A DNA stretch of 64,000 bases from Hyphomicrobiales bacterium (GTDB lineage: Bacteria; Pseudomonadota; Alphaproteobacteria; Rhizobiales; Aestuariivirgaceae): assembly GCA_025363755.1 (NCBI GenBank), contig JANYLQ010000032.1, positions 1 through 64,000 of the forward strand, read 5' to 3'. Position 1 is the first letter of the stretch. Every line of letters starts with the position of its first letter. Position numbers and translations under genes: made by a program. Shown here piece after piece: positions 24,550 to 33,326 of the stretch. Under the pieces are notes generated by a model. The model was not told where the DNA came from, searched no databases, and saw nothing but the letters and a program-made list of their open reading frames with translations.

Positions 24550-25125
24550 ATGGATTTAGTTCAGATTAAGAAAGAGGCCCGTGTGGCCGCCACTTCGGCG
24601 CGACTTATGGCCCACGAAACGTGGAAAGACCGTACGCCGCTGGCTTTGGCGGCCCTGCCGTTTCCTTTTCAGGCGCGGGCTGGTTTTAACGTGGTTTCGG
24701 CGTTTCATCCTTATCAATCAGAAATCGATACGCGACTGCTTTTAGGCAAGTTGGCTGGCGAGGGTTGGACAACGTGTTTGCCGATTGTTTTGGGTAAGGG
24801 CTTGCCGCTGGAATTCAGGCGTTGGTTGCCGGGTGAGCCTTTGGTTAAAGGCGTGTGGGGCATTGAACGGCCGCCGGATACTTCGCCTTTGGTGGAGCCT
24901 GATGTGTTGATCATTCCGCTTTTGGCTTTTGACCGCCAAGGGTTTCGCCTCGGTTATGGTGGTGGGTTTTATGACCGGACGCTCGAAAAGCTCCGTATAC
25001 TGAAGAATATAGTGGCCATTGGTGTTGGTTATTCGGGTCAAGAGGTGGGCGGGGTGCCGCATGGTGCGCATGATCAACCTCTGGATTATATGATGACGGA
25101 AAAAGAGATTTTTAAATGCGGCTGA
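24550..25125 (+). CDS. fau: 5-formyltetrahydrofolate cyclo-ligase
   Basis: A 191-residue enzyme that converts 5-formyl-THF to 5,10-methenyl-THF with ATP. The C-terminal signature GYGGGFYDRTL and DVLIIPLLAFDRQGFRLG are intact. The ATG at 24550 follows GCAGGGG and comes just after the 6S terminator; an upstream in-frame GTG would lie inside the 6S RNA. It overlaps ymdB by 10 bases. 6S-linked expression of this gene is known in other proteobacteria and is likely here. Confidence 0.9.
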   Translation: MDLVQIKKEARVAATSARLMAHETWKDRTPLALAALPFPFQARAGFNVVSAFHPYQSEIDTRLLLGKLAGEGWTTCLPIVLGKGLPLEFRRWLPGEPLVKGVWGIERPPDTSPLVEPDVLIIPLLAFDRQGFRLGYGGGFYDRTLEKLRILKNIVAIGVGYSGQEVGGVPHGAHDQPLDYMMTEKEIFKCG

Positions 25126-25937
25126 TATTTTTAGGCGATGTGGTTGGCAAGTCTGGGCGCGAGGCGGTTTATGAACAGCTGCCCATTATCCGCGAGCGCT
25201 ACAAGCCTGATCTCGTTGTGGTCAATGGCGAAAACGCGGCGCATGGCTTTGGCATTACCGAAGATATTTATTTGAAACTGCGAGAAGCTGGGGCTGATGT
25301 GGTGACACTCGGCAATCACTCGTTTGACCAGAAAGAAGCGCTGATTTTTATTGAGCGTGAGCGCAATATGCTGCGCCCAATCAATTGGCCTGCAGGCTGC
25401 CCGGGGCGCGGCGCGCAATTGGTGGAGACAGCAAAAGGCCAACGCGTGCTGGTGTTGCAAGCGATGGGCCGCGTGATGATTGAGCCGCAACTGGATGATC
25501 CATTCCCCGCCGTGATGCGCGAGATTGAGCAATGTAAACTGGGCCGCGACTGCGATGCGATTTTGATTGATATGCATGCTGAGGCTTCATCTGAGAAAAT
25601 GGCGATGGGCCATTTTGTCGATGGCCGTGCTTCGCTGGTGGTGGGCACCCACACGCACACACCAACTGCTGATCATCAGATTTTACCAAACGGCACAGCT
25701 TATATGACTGATGCTGGAATGTGCGGCGATTACGACTCCATCATCGGCATGGCAAAAGAAGAACCGCTGCAACGCTTCCTGCGCAAGCTGCCCGTCGAAC
25801 GCATGAAGCCAGCTGAAGGCCCAGCTACGGTGTGTGGCGTGGCGGTTGAAACAGATGATCGCACGGGGCTGGCCGTGATGGTGGCTCCGATAAGAGTAGG
25901 GGGGCGGTTATCTCAAGTGGATGTGGCAGGTTGGTAG
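25116..25937 (+). CDS. YmdB-family metallophosphoesterase
   Basis: A 273-residue protein of the TIGR00282/YmdB family of dimetal phosphodiesterases. Metal-ligand motifs are GDVVG near the start, NGENAAHG, TLGNHSFD, DMHAEASSEK and VVGTHTHTPTADHQ. YmdB of Bacillus hydrolyses 2',3'-cAMP and affects biofilm and sporulation decisions; the alphaproteobacterial homologues are uncharacterised. It is translationally coupled to fau (10-base overlap). Confidence 0.88.
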   Translation: MRLIFLGDVVGKSGREAVYEQLPIIRERYKPDLVVVNGENAAHGFGITEDIYLKLREAGADVVTLGNHSFDQKEALIFIERERNMLRPINWPAGCPGRGAQLVETAKGQRVLVLQAMGRVMIEPQLDDPFPAVMREIEQCKLGRDCDAILIDMHAEASSEKMAMGHFVDGRASLVVGTHTHTPTADHQILPNGTAYMTDAGMCGDYDSIIGMAKEEPLQRFLRKLPVERMKPAEGPATVCGVAVETDDRTGLAVMVAPIRVGGRLSQVDVAGW

Positions 25938-26056
25938 CGGCCAAACTTCAGTTATCCCTTTAATCGCCCGATTTAATTTGTACTTGCCAAGTGCATTTCT
26001 TAATCTCAATATCCATTCAATAATAATTCATGCCATGAAACTGGCGGGGTGGAAGA

Positions 26057-27079
26057 TTGTTTGAGCAGCCTGTCATCGCGTTTGAGAATGTGACTAAAAC
26101 CTTCGGCAATGTACATGCTGTGGTCGACAATAATCTTGCAGTGAAAGCAGGAGAATTTCTATCGATATTGGGCCCATCAGGTTGTGGTAAGACCACGAGC
26201 CTGCGGATGATGGCGGGGTTTGAGCAGCCGTCGTCAGGTGCTGTTTCCATTCAAGGACAGAATATGACAGGAGTGCCTGCTTTTCTGCGCCCGGTAAATA
26301 TGGTGTTTCAGCATTATGCGCTGTTTCCACATTTGAACGTGGCCGATAATGTCTCTTATGGCTTGCGCCAGCGCAGGCCCAAACCAGCCGACGCTGAGCT
26401 CGCCAAGTCAGTTGCCGATGCATTGGAGATGGTGCGCCTGAGTGGTTATGAAAAGCGGCGTTCTTATGAACTCTCAGGCGGGCAACAACAACGTGTGGCT
26501 CTGGCAAGGGCGCTCATCAATCGACCCGCAGTATTGTTGCTTGATGAGCCGCTGGCTGCACTTGACCGCAAGCTGCGCCGCGAGATGCAGATTGAGTTGC
26601 AAAATTTACAGCGCAATTTGGGCATCACATTTTTGCTGGTTACGCATGATCAGGAAGAAGCCTTATCAATGTCAGACCGCGTGTGTGTGATGCGCGAGGG
26701 GCGCATTGTGCAAATTGGTTCGCCACGCGAGCTTTATGACAAGCCGATTAATTCATATGTGGCGGGCTTTGTGGGCAAGGCGAATTTTTTTGTCGGGCCG
26801 AAGGCAGATACCGTGTTGTGTGTGCGGCCTGAACTTCTTGAAATTTCTGCCACACGCAAAACCCTGCCACAAGGCCTCGCCGATGCGTTTGATGTGACCG
26901 TGCTTAATCGTATTTTCTTAGGCGAACATACGGAGTATCTTGTGCGCCATGAAAGTCTGGGCGACTTTACGGTGTTATCGCCACGCAAATCGGAACATGC
27001 ATCGGGTGTATTTGATATTGGCGATAAGGCCGCCGTGGGCTGGCATAAATCTGCCGCACAAATTTTGACAACAACTTAA
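26057..27079 (+). CDS. potA: Polyamine-type ABC transporter ATP-binding protein
   Basis: A 340-residue ABC ATPase with Walker A GPSGCGKT, the Q-loop, signature LSGGQQQR, Walker B VLLLDEPLAALD and the H-loop THDQEEA, then a C-terminal TOBE domain. It is the energising subunit of the spermidine/putrescine importer encoded by the three genes that follow. The start is TTG, preceded by a GGGTGGAAG-type Shine-Dalgarno. No regulator is adjacent. Confidence 0.9.
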   Translation: MFEQPVIAFENVTKTFGNVHAVVDNNLAVKAGEFLSILGPSGCGKTTSLRMMAGFEQPSSGAVSIQGQNMTGVPAFLRPVNMVFQHYALFPHLNVADNVSYGLRQRRPKPADAELAKSVADALEMVRLSGYEKRRSYELSGGQQQRVALARALINRPAVLLLDEPLAALDRKLRREMQIELQNLQRNLGITFLLVTHDQEEALSMSDRVCVMREGRIVQIGSPRELYDKPINSYVAGFVGKANFFVGPKADTVLCVRPELLEISATRKTLPQGLADAFDVTVLNRIFLGEHTEYLVRHESLGDFTVLSPRKSEHASGVFDIGDKAAVGWHKSAAQILTTT

Positions 27080-27097
27080 AACCAAGGGAGACTGAAA

Positions 27098-28246
27098 ATG
27101 AGCAATGATACAATCAAGCCGCAAAAATTTCTCGAGGAACTGCGCCGTTATGAAAAAGGTTCGGTTACACGTCGGCATTTTTTAGGTGTCACGGGTTTGG
27201 GCCTTGCCACCTCCGTGATGAGTGCTGCGGTGCCGGGGCTGCAACCCCGTAAGGCATTCGCTGAAGGCCTATCTGGTACGGTGAATTTCACTACATGGCC
27301 AAATTATTTTGCACAAGAAAATATCGATAATTTCACCAAAAATACCGGCGTTAAAGTGAACGTTACGATTTTTGGGTCGAACGAAGAAATGTTGGCCAAG
27401 CTGCAAGCGGGTTCCACGGGTTGGGATTTGTTTGTGCCGACCAACTACACAATCTCGACCTATAAGAAGCTCGATTTAATTGAGCCACTCGATATGAAGT
27501 TGGTGCCAAATTATGATGCTTCAACGCAGGATCCGCAGTTTACGGGGCCCGGCACAATTGATGGCACGCTTTATGCCATTGTGAAAGACTGGGGCACCAC
27601 GGGCTATGTGGTCGATACGCGTAAGGTGAAGAAGACTCCTGAAACCTGGAAGGATTTCTTTGATGCGGCCCAAGGCGAACTTTCTGGAAAAGTTTTGGTG
27701 CATGACTATCAATTGACCACAATTGGTGGTGCTTTGAAGGCGCTTGGCCATTCATTCAATTCGGTTGATGCAGGTGAAATGGCGGCAGCAGAAAAATTGT
27801 TATTGGCGACAAAGCCACATCTCTTCGGCATCAATTCAGACTATCAACCCTCGATGCGCAATGGCGATGCTGTTATGTCGATGTGTTGGACGAATGATGG
27901 CGCACAGTTGCACCGCGACATAAAGGAGATGGAATACCGATTGGGGAAAGATGGCGGAGAAATTTGGGCGGATCACTACGCCATTCCAAAAGGTGCACCA
28001 AATCGCGCGGCTGGTTATGCTTTGATGGATTATTTGCTTACGCCCGAAATCAACGCCAAGGAAGTGAAATCAAACGGTGCGCCATCATCTGACTCGCGCG
28101 TGAACGCGATGGTGCCGAAAGAAATGTTGGAAAATCCGATTCTCTATCCTGCCAAAGAATTGCTATCGAAGTTGGAATTTGGTGCGGCTGAAACTTTGAC
28201 GAACCCGGTGCGTGCCGAAATTATGGCGCGCTTCAAGGCTGCTTGA
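27098..28246 (+). CDS. potD: Periplasmic spermidine/putrescine-type binding protein with a Tat signal
   Basis: A 382-residue solute-binding protein. The N-terminus has VTRRHFLGVTGLGLATS, a twin-arginine signal, with cleavage likely after KAFA. The mature part follows the PotD/PotF fold: VNFTTWPNYFAQENI, FGSNEEMLAKLQAG, GWDLFVPTNYT, AIVKDWGTTG and CWTNDGAQ. It delivers a polyamine or related cation to the PotBC permease. The ligand is not certain: the acidic ligand residues need modelling. Located 18 bases after potA. Confidence 0.88.
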   Translation: MSNDTIKPQKFLEELRRYEKGSVTRRHFLGVTGLGLATSVMSAAVPGLQPRKAFAEGLSGTVNFTTWPNYFAQENIDNFTKNTGVKVNVTIFGSNEEMLAKLQAGSTGWDLFVPTNYTISTYKKLDLIEPLDMKLVPNYDASTQDPQFTGPGTIDGTLYAIVKDWGTTGYVVDTRKVKKTPETWKDFFDAAQGELSGKVLVHDYQLTTIGGALKALGHSFNSVDAGEMAAAEKLLLATKPHLFGINSDYQPSMRNGDAVMSMCWTNDGAQLHRDIKEMEYRLGKDGGEIWADHYAIPKGAPNRAAGYALMDYLLTPEINAKEVKSNGAPSSDSRVNAMVPKEMLENPILYPAKELLSKLEFGAAETLTNPVRAEIMARFKAA

Positions 28247-28249
28247 TCT

Positions 28250-29110
28250 ATGAACGATGCTAAACACTCCCGCACACTCACAGCACTATTGCTGGCACCT
28301 GCGGGGGTGTTTTTTGTTTTTCTGCTGGTGCTGCCATTGCTCGTCATGCTGGTTTATTCGTTTGGCGTGCGAGCACCTGAAGGTGGTTATCAAGCCGCCT
28401 TCACATTTGATAACTATTTAAACTTGCCGGCCCGCGGCAAAGCTTTCACCAACACATTGTTGTTGGCACCGTTGGCCACTGCACTCACAGTTTTATTCGC
28501 ATATCCGATGGCCTATTTTCTTGCCGTTAAAGTTTCACCGCGCTGGCGCAATGCCATGCTGGTGTTGGTGGTGGCGCCGTTTTGGACGAGCCAATTGCTG
28601 CGCTATTATGCATGGATGATGATCCTTGGCTCGAAGGGCATTCCGTCTTGGTTGGAATGGATTGGCATTGCTGATGTGCGCTTACTCAACACACCTTATG
28701 CAGTTTTGATCGGAGCTGTTTATGGGTTTTTGCCACTGATGGTACCGCCGATATTTGTCAGCCTTGAAAAGCTTGATAAGCGGTTGCTCGAAGCATCTGC
28801 TGATCTTGGCTCCAAGCCTTGGCAAAGCTTTTTACAAATCACTTTGCCATTGTCGTTGCCGGGTGTCGCCACAGGCTCAATGCTGGTCTTCATTCTGCTG
28901 ATGGGTGATTATATTTTGCCGCAATTCCTCGGTGGTGGAAAAGTTTACTTCATCGGTAATGCGTTGGTTGATTTGTTCTTGCAATCGCGCAACTGGCCAT
29001 TCGGTGCCGCAGTATCGATAGCATTAGTCATCATCATGTTCGTAACGATGTATTTCTATATGCGCTTCGTGCTCGGAAAGACCGACCAGCGCCGCGTTGC
29101 AATGGTCTAA
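28250..29110 (+). CDS. potB: Polyamine ABC transporter permease, PotB type
   Basis: A 286-residue inner-membrane permease with six hydrophobic segments. The EAA loop is LEASADLGSKPWQSFLQITLP (ending in the G-x-x-x-x-x-x-x-x-P pattern), which docks to PotA. TM1 carries LLLAPAGVFFVFLLVLPLL. It starts 3 bases after potD and ends 3 bases before potC, as expected for an operon. Confidence 0.9.
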   Translation: MNDAKHSRTLTALLLAPAGVFFVFLLVLPLLVMLVYSFGVRAPEGGYQAAFTFDNYLNLPARGKAFTNTLLLAPLATALTVLFAYPMAYFLAVKVSPRWRNAMLVLVVAPFWTSQLLRYYAWMMILGSKGIPSWLEWIGIADVRLLNTPYAVLIGAVYGFLPLMVPPIFVSLEKLDKRLLEASADLGSKPWQSFLQITLPLSLPGVATGSMLVFILLMGDYILPQFLGGGKVYFIGNALVDLFLQSRNWPFGAAVSIALVIIMFVTMYFYMRFVLGKTDQRRVAMV

Positions 29111-29113
29111 AAC

Positions 29114-29926
29114 ATGAGAATCTATGCCACGCTTGTTTATCTGTTTTTGTATTTTCCAATCGCTTTGATCGTTGGGTTTTCTTTCAATGCCGGAAAATAT
29201 GCGATGGATTGGCAAGGCTTTTCCTTAGCGTGGTATAGCAAGGCCTTTTCTAACCCACTGATCCTGCAAGCTTTAATTACCAGCTTGATCATCGCGGGAA
29301 TGACAGCGTTGCTCTCGGCCATTATCGGCACGATGACAGCACTCGGCCTTGAGCGCGTTACAGGCCGCACACGAACCATATTCGATGCGCTGATTTACAT
29401 TTCTATCATGGTGCCTGGAATTGTAATCGGCATTTCCACATTGATTGCGTTTGTCACTTTGTTCAACATGGTCAATCCATTATTGCTTTCGCTGTGGAAT
29501 ATAAAAATCGAAATGGGAATTTGGACTGTGATTGCCGCGCATGTGTTGTTCAACCTTGCAGTGGTGTGTCTGCTGGTGCGCGCGCGCCTCACCGGCATGG
29601 ATCGCAGTTTGGTTGAAGCTTCAGAAGATTTATATGCAACACCCATGGGCACATTCAGGCAAGTGGTGTTGCCGTTATTAATGCCGTCAATTCTTGCGGG
29701 CTTTCTTTTGTCTTTTACCTTTTCGTTTGAGGACTTCATCATCACATTCTTCGTGGCAGGTCCGAATGTAACATTGCCCATCTATGTGTTCTCTTCGATC
29801 CGTCGAGGCGTGACACCTGAGATTAACGCAGTGGGAACAGTGGTGCTGTTGTCATCGCTGTTGCTGTTGGTTATCGCGCAAGTAATTTTACAACGCAGCG
29901 AAAAAATCGCAGTTGCAAAATCGTAA
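29114..29926 (+). CDS. potC: Polyamine ABC transporter permease, PotC type
   Basis: A 270-residue permease with six hydrophobic segments and the EAA loop VEASEDLYATPMGTFRQVVL. GKYAMDWQGFSLAWYSKAF near residue 30 is typical of PotC. It pairs with PotB as the membrane channel. The last gene of the operon; TCATCC-ATTT-GGATGA at about 29951-29966 is a weak candidate terminator. Confidence 0.9.
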   Translation: MRIYATLVYLFLYFPIALIVGFSFNAGKYAMDWQGFSLAWYSKAFSNPLILQALITSLIIAGMTALLSAIIGTMTALGLERVTGRTRTIFDALIYISIMVPGIVIGISTLIAFVTLFNMVNPLLLSLWNIKIEMGIWTVIAAHVLFNLAVVCLLVRARLTGMDRSLVEASEDLYATPMGTFRQVVLPLLMPSILAGFLLSFTFSFEDFIITFFVAGPNVTLPIYVFSSIRRGVTPEINAVGTVVLLSSLLLLVIAQVILQRSEKIAVAKS

Positions 29927-29984
29927 ACGACCAATGATGTAAGAAGTTATCCATCATCCATTTGGATGACGACATTTCTTTCAT

Positions 29985-30248
29985 TCAGTGTTTAACCATG
30001 TCGTAAGTTGGCGTGTGTCTATGGTTTCTCCCTCTGATCATGTCCAGCTTACTCTCAATTTCCGTTACCAGGGTTGAAGCTGGTTTTTGGAATTCTGCAG
30101 ATGGCTTAGGGCCGCGCGCGGGACGCCCCCTCCGTGCGTGTGGCCCTTTGCTATTGGCCCAAGATGATTCATTTTTTGTGACAAGCACCGCAGTATATTT
30201 TTGTACTTCACCTAAACGAATGACGACTGCTTTGGGATAATTGCTCAA
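29985..30248 (-). CDS. Uncertain small ORF in the pot / unknown-gene gap
   Basis: The gap 29927-30336 has no recognised gene. This 87-codon frame (TTG start, SNYPKAVVIRLGEVQKYTAV) has a plausible amino-acid composition, with a Gly/Arg/Pro-rich centre (ARRGRPARGPKP). It has no good Shine-Dalgarno and no recognisable family. The opposite strand is also open, because GC-rich GGGCCGCGCGCGGG lies in the middle. It could be a gene fragment or a spurious frame. Confidence 0.25.
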   Translation of the reverse strand: MSNYPKAVVIRLGEVQKYTAVLVTKNESSWANSKGPHARRGRPARGPKPSAEFQKPASTLVTEIESKLDMIRGRNHRHTPTYDMVKH

Positions 30249-30336
30249 AGGTGGAAGGGGTCAACAGTAATTTATGTATGCACTTCTGCCTTTGGCGGAA
30301 TGGTGATGCAAAAATTAAAATGCAAAGGATGCGGCC

Positions 30337-30531
30337 ATGAAAAATTACAACACCTTTAAAAGCTACGTCACTAAAACTGTATTTGATCCTGACAAAAAAG
30401 AATTTGAAGAACGCCGTGTCGAGCAAGAAAATTACGACGAATCCCCGCTTAACATTCAAGAAGTGCCTTTAGCTTTGGCTTTTATGGTCGTCGGTCTTCA
30501 ACGTCCTACAAAGCATAAACGGCGCCATTAA
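30337..30531 (+). CDS. Unknown 64-residue protein
   Basis: A small protein, MKNYNTFKSYVTKTVFDPDK, with a charged middle (KKEFEERRVEQENYDES), a short hydrophobic stretch (VPLALAFMVVGL) and a basic tail (KHKRRH). An AAAGGATG Shine-Dalgarno lies 6 bases before the ATG, which supports translation. It is 31 bases upstream of the DMT exporter gene. I do not recognise a family. Confidence 0.5.
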   Translation: MKNYNTFKSYVTKTVFDPDKKEFEERRVEQENYDESPLNIQEVPLALAFMVVGLQRPTKHKRRH

Positions 30532-30562
30532 AAACTAATAATTTCTGAAATGGGAGTCGACA

Positions 30563-31480
30563 ATGTTGAATTGGCGGTCGCATAGTCTTTTGCTTTTAGC
30601 TTCGTTCATTTGGGGTTTCAGCAACGTATCGCAGCAGAATATTCTTCAATTTCTGGGGCCAATAACGACGGTTGGTCTTCGCTGTTTGCTTGCCAGTATC
30701 GTAGTACTTCCGTTTGCTTGGAATGCTAAAAGAGATTTTCCGCGAATTCGACATTCGGGAAAATTATTGGCCGTGGTCACAGCTGTAGCCTTTGGTCTGG
30801 GGGTGTGCCTTGCCCAAATCGGAATTGGTTATACTACGGTCATCAATACCAGTTTCTTTATCAATACTTGGACAGTGATCACGCCGATCTGCATTTGGTT
30901 TTTGCAGAGGGTAAAACCAGGAAAATTCACATTGCTTGCCGCTGGCATCACGCTGGTTGGCACGTTTTTGATGGCGGGTGGTTCGCTTGACGCGTTAACG
31001 ATTGGTGACGTGTTGTGCCTTTTGGCTGCTTTTGTTTATTCGATCTGGGCAATATGTCTGACCGAGTTTGTGAGAAAATTTGATGGGGCTCTTTTGATTT
31101 CATTATTTCAATTTGTTGTCACAGGTATTTTTTGCATCATATTTGGCCTGCTAACTGAGTCATTCAACTGGCAGACTCTGCCTAATGCGATTCCAGATCT
31201 TTTAATTTTGGGCGTACTCTCAACTGGTTTTGGCTATGTGCTGCAGGCGGTCGCCCAGACAAAAGTGTCAGCCTCAGTGTCGGCAGTTATTTTAAGTATG
31301 GAAGCCATTTTTGGTGCCTTGGGAGGCGTATTATTTCTCGGCGAAAATTTTACTACGATTAGTTTACTGGGAGCAGCATTGATATTTGCCGGTGTCATTC
31401 TGGTTCAAACAACTTGCGAATCTGAAATACTTACAACCCAAAAATCGGTGTTAGGCGCAAGCAAACCTCAGCCTGTTTAA
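30563..31480 (+). CDS. EamA/DMT family transporter
   Basis: A 305-residue inner-membrane protein with ten hydrophobic segments in two EamA repeats. The start SHSLLLLASFIWGFSNVSQQ and the second repeat LLGAALIFAGVILVQTT are typical. TM10 is followed by a polar tail. DMT carriers export amino acids or metabolites, and the substrate is unknown. A second EamA gene lies at 47116. The small gene at 30337 may be co-transcribed. Confidence 0.85.
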   Translation: MLNWRSHSLLLLASFIWGFSNVSQQNILQFLGPITTVGLRCLLASIVVLPFAWNAKRDFPRIRHSGKLLAVVTAVAFGLGVCLAQIGIGYTTVINTSFFINTWTVITPICIWFLQRVKPGKFTLLAAGITLVGTFLMAGGSLDALTIGDVLCLLAAFVYSIWAICLTEFVRKFDGALLISLFQFVVTGIFCIIFGLLTESFNWQTLPNAIPDLLILGVLSTGFGYVLQAVAQTKVSASVSAVILSMEAIFGALGGVLFLGENFTTISLLGAALIFAGVILVQTTCESEILTTQKSVLGASKPQPV

Positions 31481-31526
31481 AGCTTCAAATTGAACTTAAG
31501 CATATCAAAGAGATCGCAATTCGATT

Positions 31527-31799
31527 CTATGCCTTTTTGCGGAAGAAACTTGGCAGCTTGGCTTCACCAGCGTCGGCAAGCCTGCGGACGATGGTGGTGG
31601 CTTTTTCCATTTGGCCTTTTTCAAGAGCAATTGTCGCGCCATTACTCATTTCAGTCAAAGTAGCGATGGAGGCAAAAAGCCTTCCCGTGGGGGCAGAATC
31701 AGCCAATGATTTAACCTTTCGCAATGCCGCAGCGCCAGAAGCGCCAAAACTCTCGCCGTCAAACGAGAATGTTTCAATCGAAGCCAATTTTGTATTCAT
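31527..31799 (-). CDS. Unknown 90-residue protein preceded by a CtrA-like box
   Basis: Begins MNTKLASIETFSFDGESFGA and ends KLPSFFRKKA. It is mostly helical, with no hydrophobic segment or signal peptide. GTGGAG lies 7 bases before the ATG at 31799; an upstream in-frame Met has no such site. I recognise no family. A full-consensus CtrA-type site lies 47-63 bases upstream of the start, so a cell-cycle, motility or polarity role is possible. It is divergent from yebC. Confidence 0.65.
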   Translation of the reverse strand: MNTKLASIETFSFDGESFGASGAAALRKVKSLADSAPTGRLFASIATLTEMSNGATIALEKGQMEKATTIVRRLADAGEAKLPSFFRKKA

Positions 31800-31845
31800 A
31801 CTAAACTCCACACACAAACCTACTGGCTTCAATCTGGCTTGTTAA

Positions 31846-31862
31846 CGTTAAAAGCTGGTTAA
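31846..31862 (-). promoter_or_regulatory. Candidate CtrA binding site (TTAA-N7-TTAAC)
   Basis: On the minus strand the sequence is TTAACCAGCTTTTAAC, an exact match to the TTAA-N7-TTAAC consensus of CtrA, the cell-cycle response regulator of alphaproteobacteria. A further TTAAC overlaps it. It lies between the unknown 90-residue gene (minus) and yebC (plus), and could act on either. Confidence 0.55.
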
Positions 31863-31930
31863 AGCTGGGCGCTTGTATGAATAGATTGTGACTGGCTATA
31901 AGGTCTGAACAGAATCTTAAGGGGCGCACC

Positions 31931-32686
31931 ATGGCTGGTCATTCACAATTTAAAAATATCATGTTCCGCAAAGGCAAGCAGGACAAGATGCGCTCCAAAA
32001 TTTTCTCCAAACTGGCCCGCGAAATTACCGTGGCGGCCAAAGCCGGCGTGCCTGATCCATCTGCCAACGCCCGTTTGCGTCTTGCCATCCAAAATGCCCG
32101 GGCTGAAAATTTGCCGAAAGATAATATTGAACGTGCCATTAAAAAAGCTGCGGGTGCTGAAGGCGGAAATTTTGATAATGTGCGCTATGAAGGTTACGGC
32201 CCCGGTGGTGTGGCCATCATCGTTGAAGCGCTGACTGATAATCGCAACCGGACAGCTTCCAATGTGCGCTCGCATTTCACCAAGCTTGCTGGCCACATGG
32301 GCGAAACTAATTCGGTTTCATTTATGTTTGCGCGCGTGGGTGAAGTCACCTATTTGCCAGCTAAAATTTCGGCTGATGCGATTATGGATGCGGCCATAGA
32401 TGCGGGTGCCGATGATGTTGCTTCAGATGAGACATCGCATGTGGTGACGTGTGCTTTTGAAAGCATTGGCGAAGTTTCCGCCACATTAGCTGCAAAGTTT
32501 GGCGAAGCTGAAAGCATTAAGATCGTGTGGAAACCAAATGTTATGGCACCCATTGCAGAAATTGAAAAAGCTGAAACATTGATGAAGTTACTCGATTTGC
32601 TGAATGAAGAAGATGACGTGCAAATGGTTTTCACCAATGCCGAAATGTCGGACGAAGTTGCGGCTAAGCTTAATCCGGAAGAATGA
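31931..32686 (+). CDS. yebC: YebC/PmpR-family protein (transcription/translation regulator)
   Basis: A 251-residue protein, [18 protein letters not shown] at the start, with the YebC signature segments [19 protein letters not shown] and [14 protein letters not shown]. Family members act as DNA-binding regulators or as translation factors at proline stretches. The usual MAGHSKWANI start is changed to FKNIMF. The stop overlaps the ruvC start (ATGA), so the genes are coupled, an arrangement common in proteobacteria. Confidence 0.93.
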   Translation: MAGHSQFKNIMFRKGKQDKMRSKIFSKLAREITVAAKAGVPDPSANARLRLAIQNARAENLPKDNIERAIKKAAGAEGGNFDNVRYEGYGPGGVAIIVEALTDNRNRTASNVRSHFTKLAGHMGETNSVSFMFARVGEVTYLPAKISADAIMDAAIDAGADDVASDETSHVVTCAFESIGEVSATLAAKFGEAESIKIVWKPNVMAPIAEIEKAETLMKLLDLLNEEDDVQMVFTNAEMSDEVAAKLNPEE

Positions 32687-33192
32687 GCATAGTTCGGATC
32701 ATCGGATTAGATCCCGGCCTTCGAAATACCGGCTGGGGGGTTATTGAGTCTGAAGGTTCGCGTTTATCTTACATCGCCGATGGTGCCGTTCATTCCGATG
32801 CCGACGCGCCGCTGGCGACGCGCTTGTTGCAAATCCATTCGCAATTGATCAGTGTACTGAATGAATTTGCGCCTGATGAAGCCGCGATTGAAGAAACCTT
32901 CGTCAATAAAGATGCGCGCGCCACTTTGAAACTGGGGCAAGCCCGAGGTGCCGTCATGCTGGCCCCCGCCATTTGTCAAATCCCAGTTTCTGAATATGCG
33001 CCCAATGTGATTAAGAAAACGGTGGTGGGGGCCGGGCATGCGGAGAAGGACCAAGTGAAGCATATGGTCAAACTGCTGCTTCCACGCGCTGTTATGAAAA
33101 CTGCGGATTCGGTGGATGCGTTAGCAATTGCCATTTGCCATGCGCATCACCGGGGTGCGCAGACTTTGGCCAAGATTTTGGCGCGTTCTTGA
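32683..33192 (+). CDS. ruvC: Crossover junction endodeoxyribonuclease RuvC
   Basis: A 169-residue Holliday-junction resolvase. The four acidic metal ligands are visible in [25 protein letters not shown], and the C-terminal [16 protein letters not shown]. It cuts junctions held by RuvAB. Coupled to yebC and separated from ruvA by 134 bp that contain a palindromic repeat. Confidence 0.95.
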   Translation: MSIVRIIGLDPGLRNTGWGVIESEGSRLSYIADGAVHSDADAPLATRLLQIHSQLISVLNEFAPDEAAIEETFVNKDARATLKLGQARGAVMLAPAICQIPVSEYAPNVIKKTVVGAGHAEKDQVKHMVKLLLPRAVMKTADSVDALAIAICHAHHRGAQTLAKILARS

Positions 33193-33231
33193 CTTGTTCA
33201 CTTTTGATTGGTAGCTCAATCACAGCCAGAT

Positions 33232-33304
33232 CGCCATGCCCGCGCAGGCGGGCATCTGCGTTTTGGTCAAGGAAACAGAGATTCCCGCCTTCGCGGGAAT
33301 GACG
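33232..33304. repeat. Palindromic intergenic repeat, whole unit
   Basis: CGCCATGCCCGCGCAGGCGGGCAT, a linker, then AAACAGAGATTCCCGCC and CGCGGGAATGACG. The left outer end has GCCAT in place of GTCAT. It lies within the ruvC-ruvA gap, so it may be transcribed and processed between these genes. Confidence 0.88.
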
Positions 33305-33326
33305 GGGATAGTGGCAAAGTGCATCC

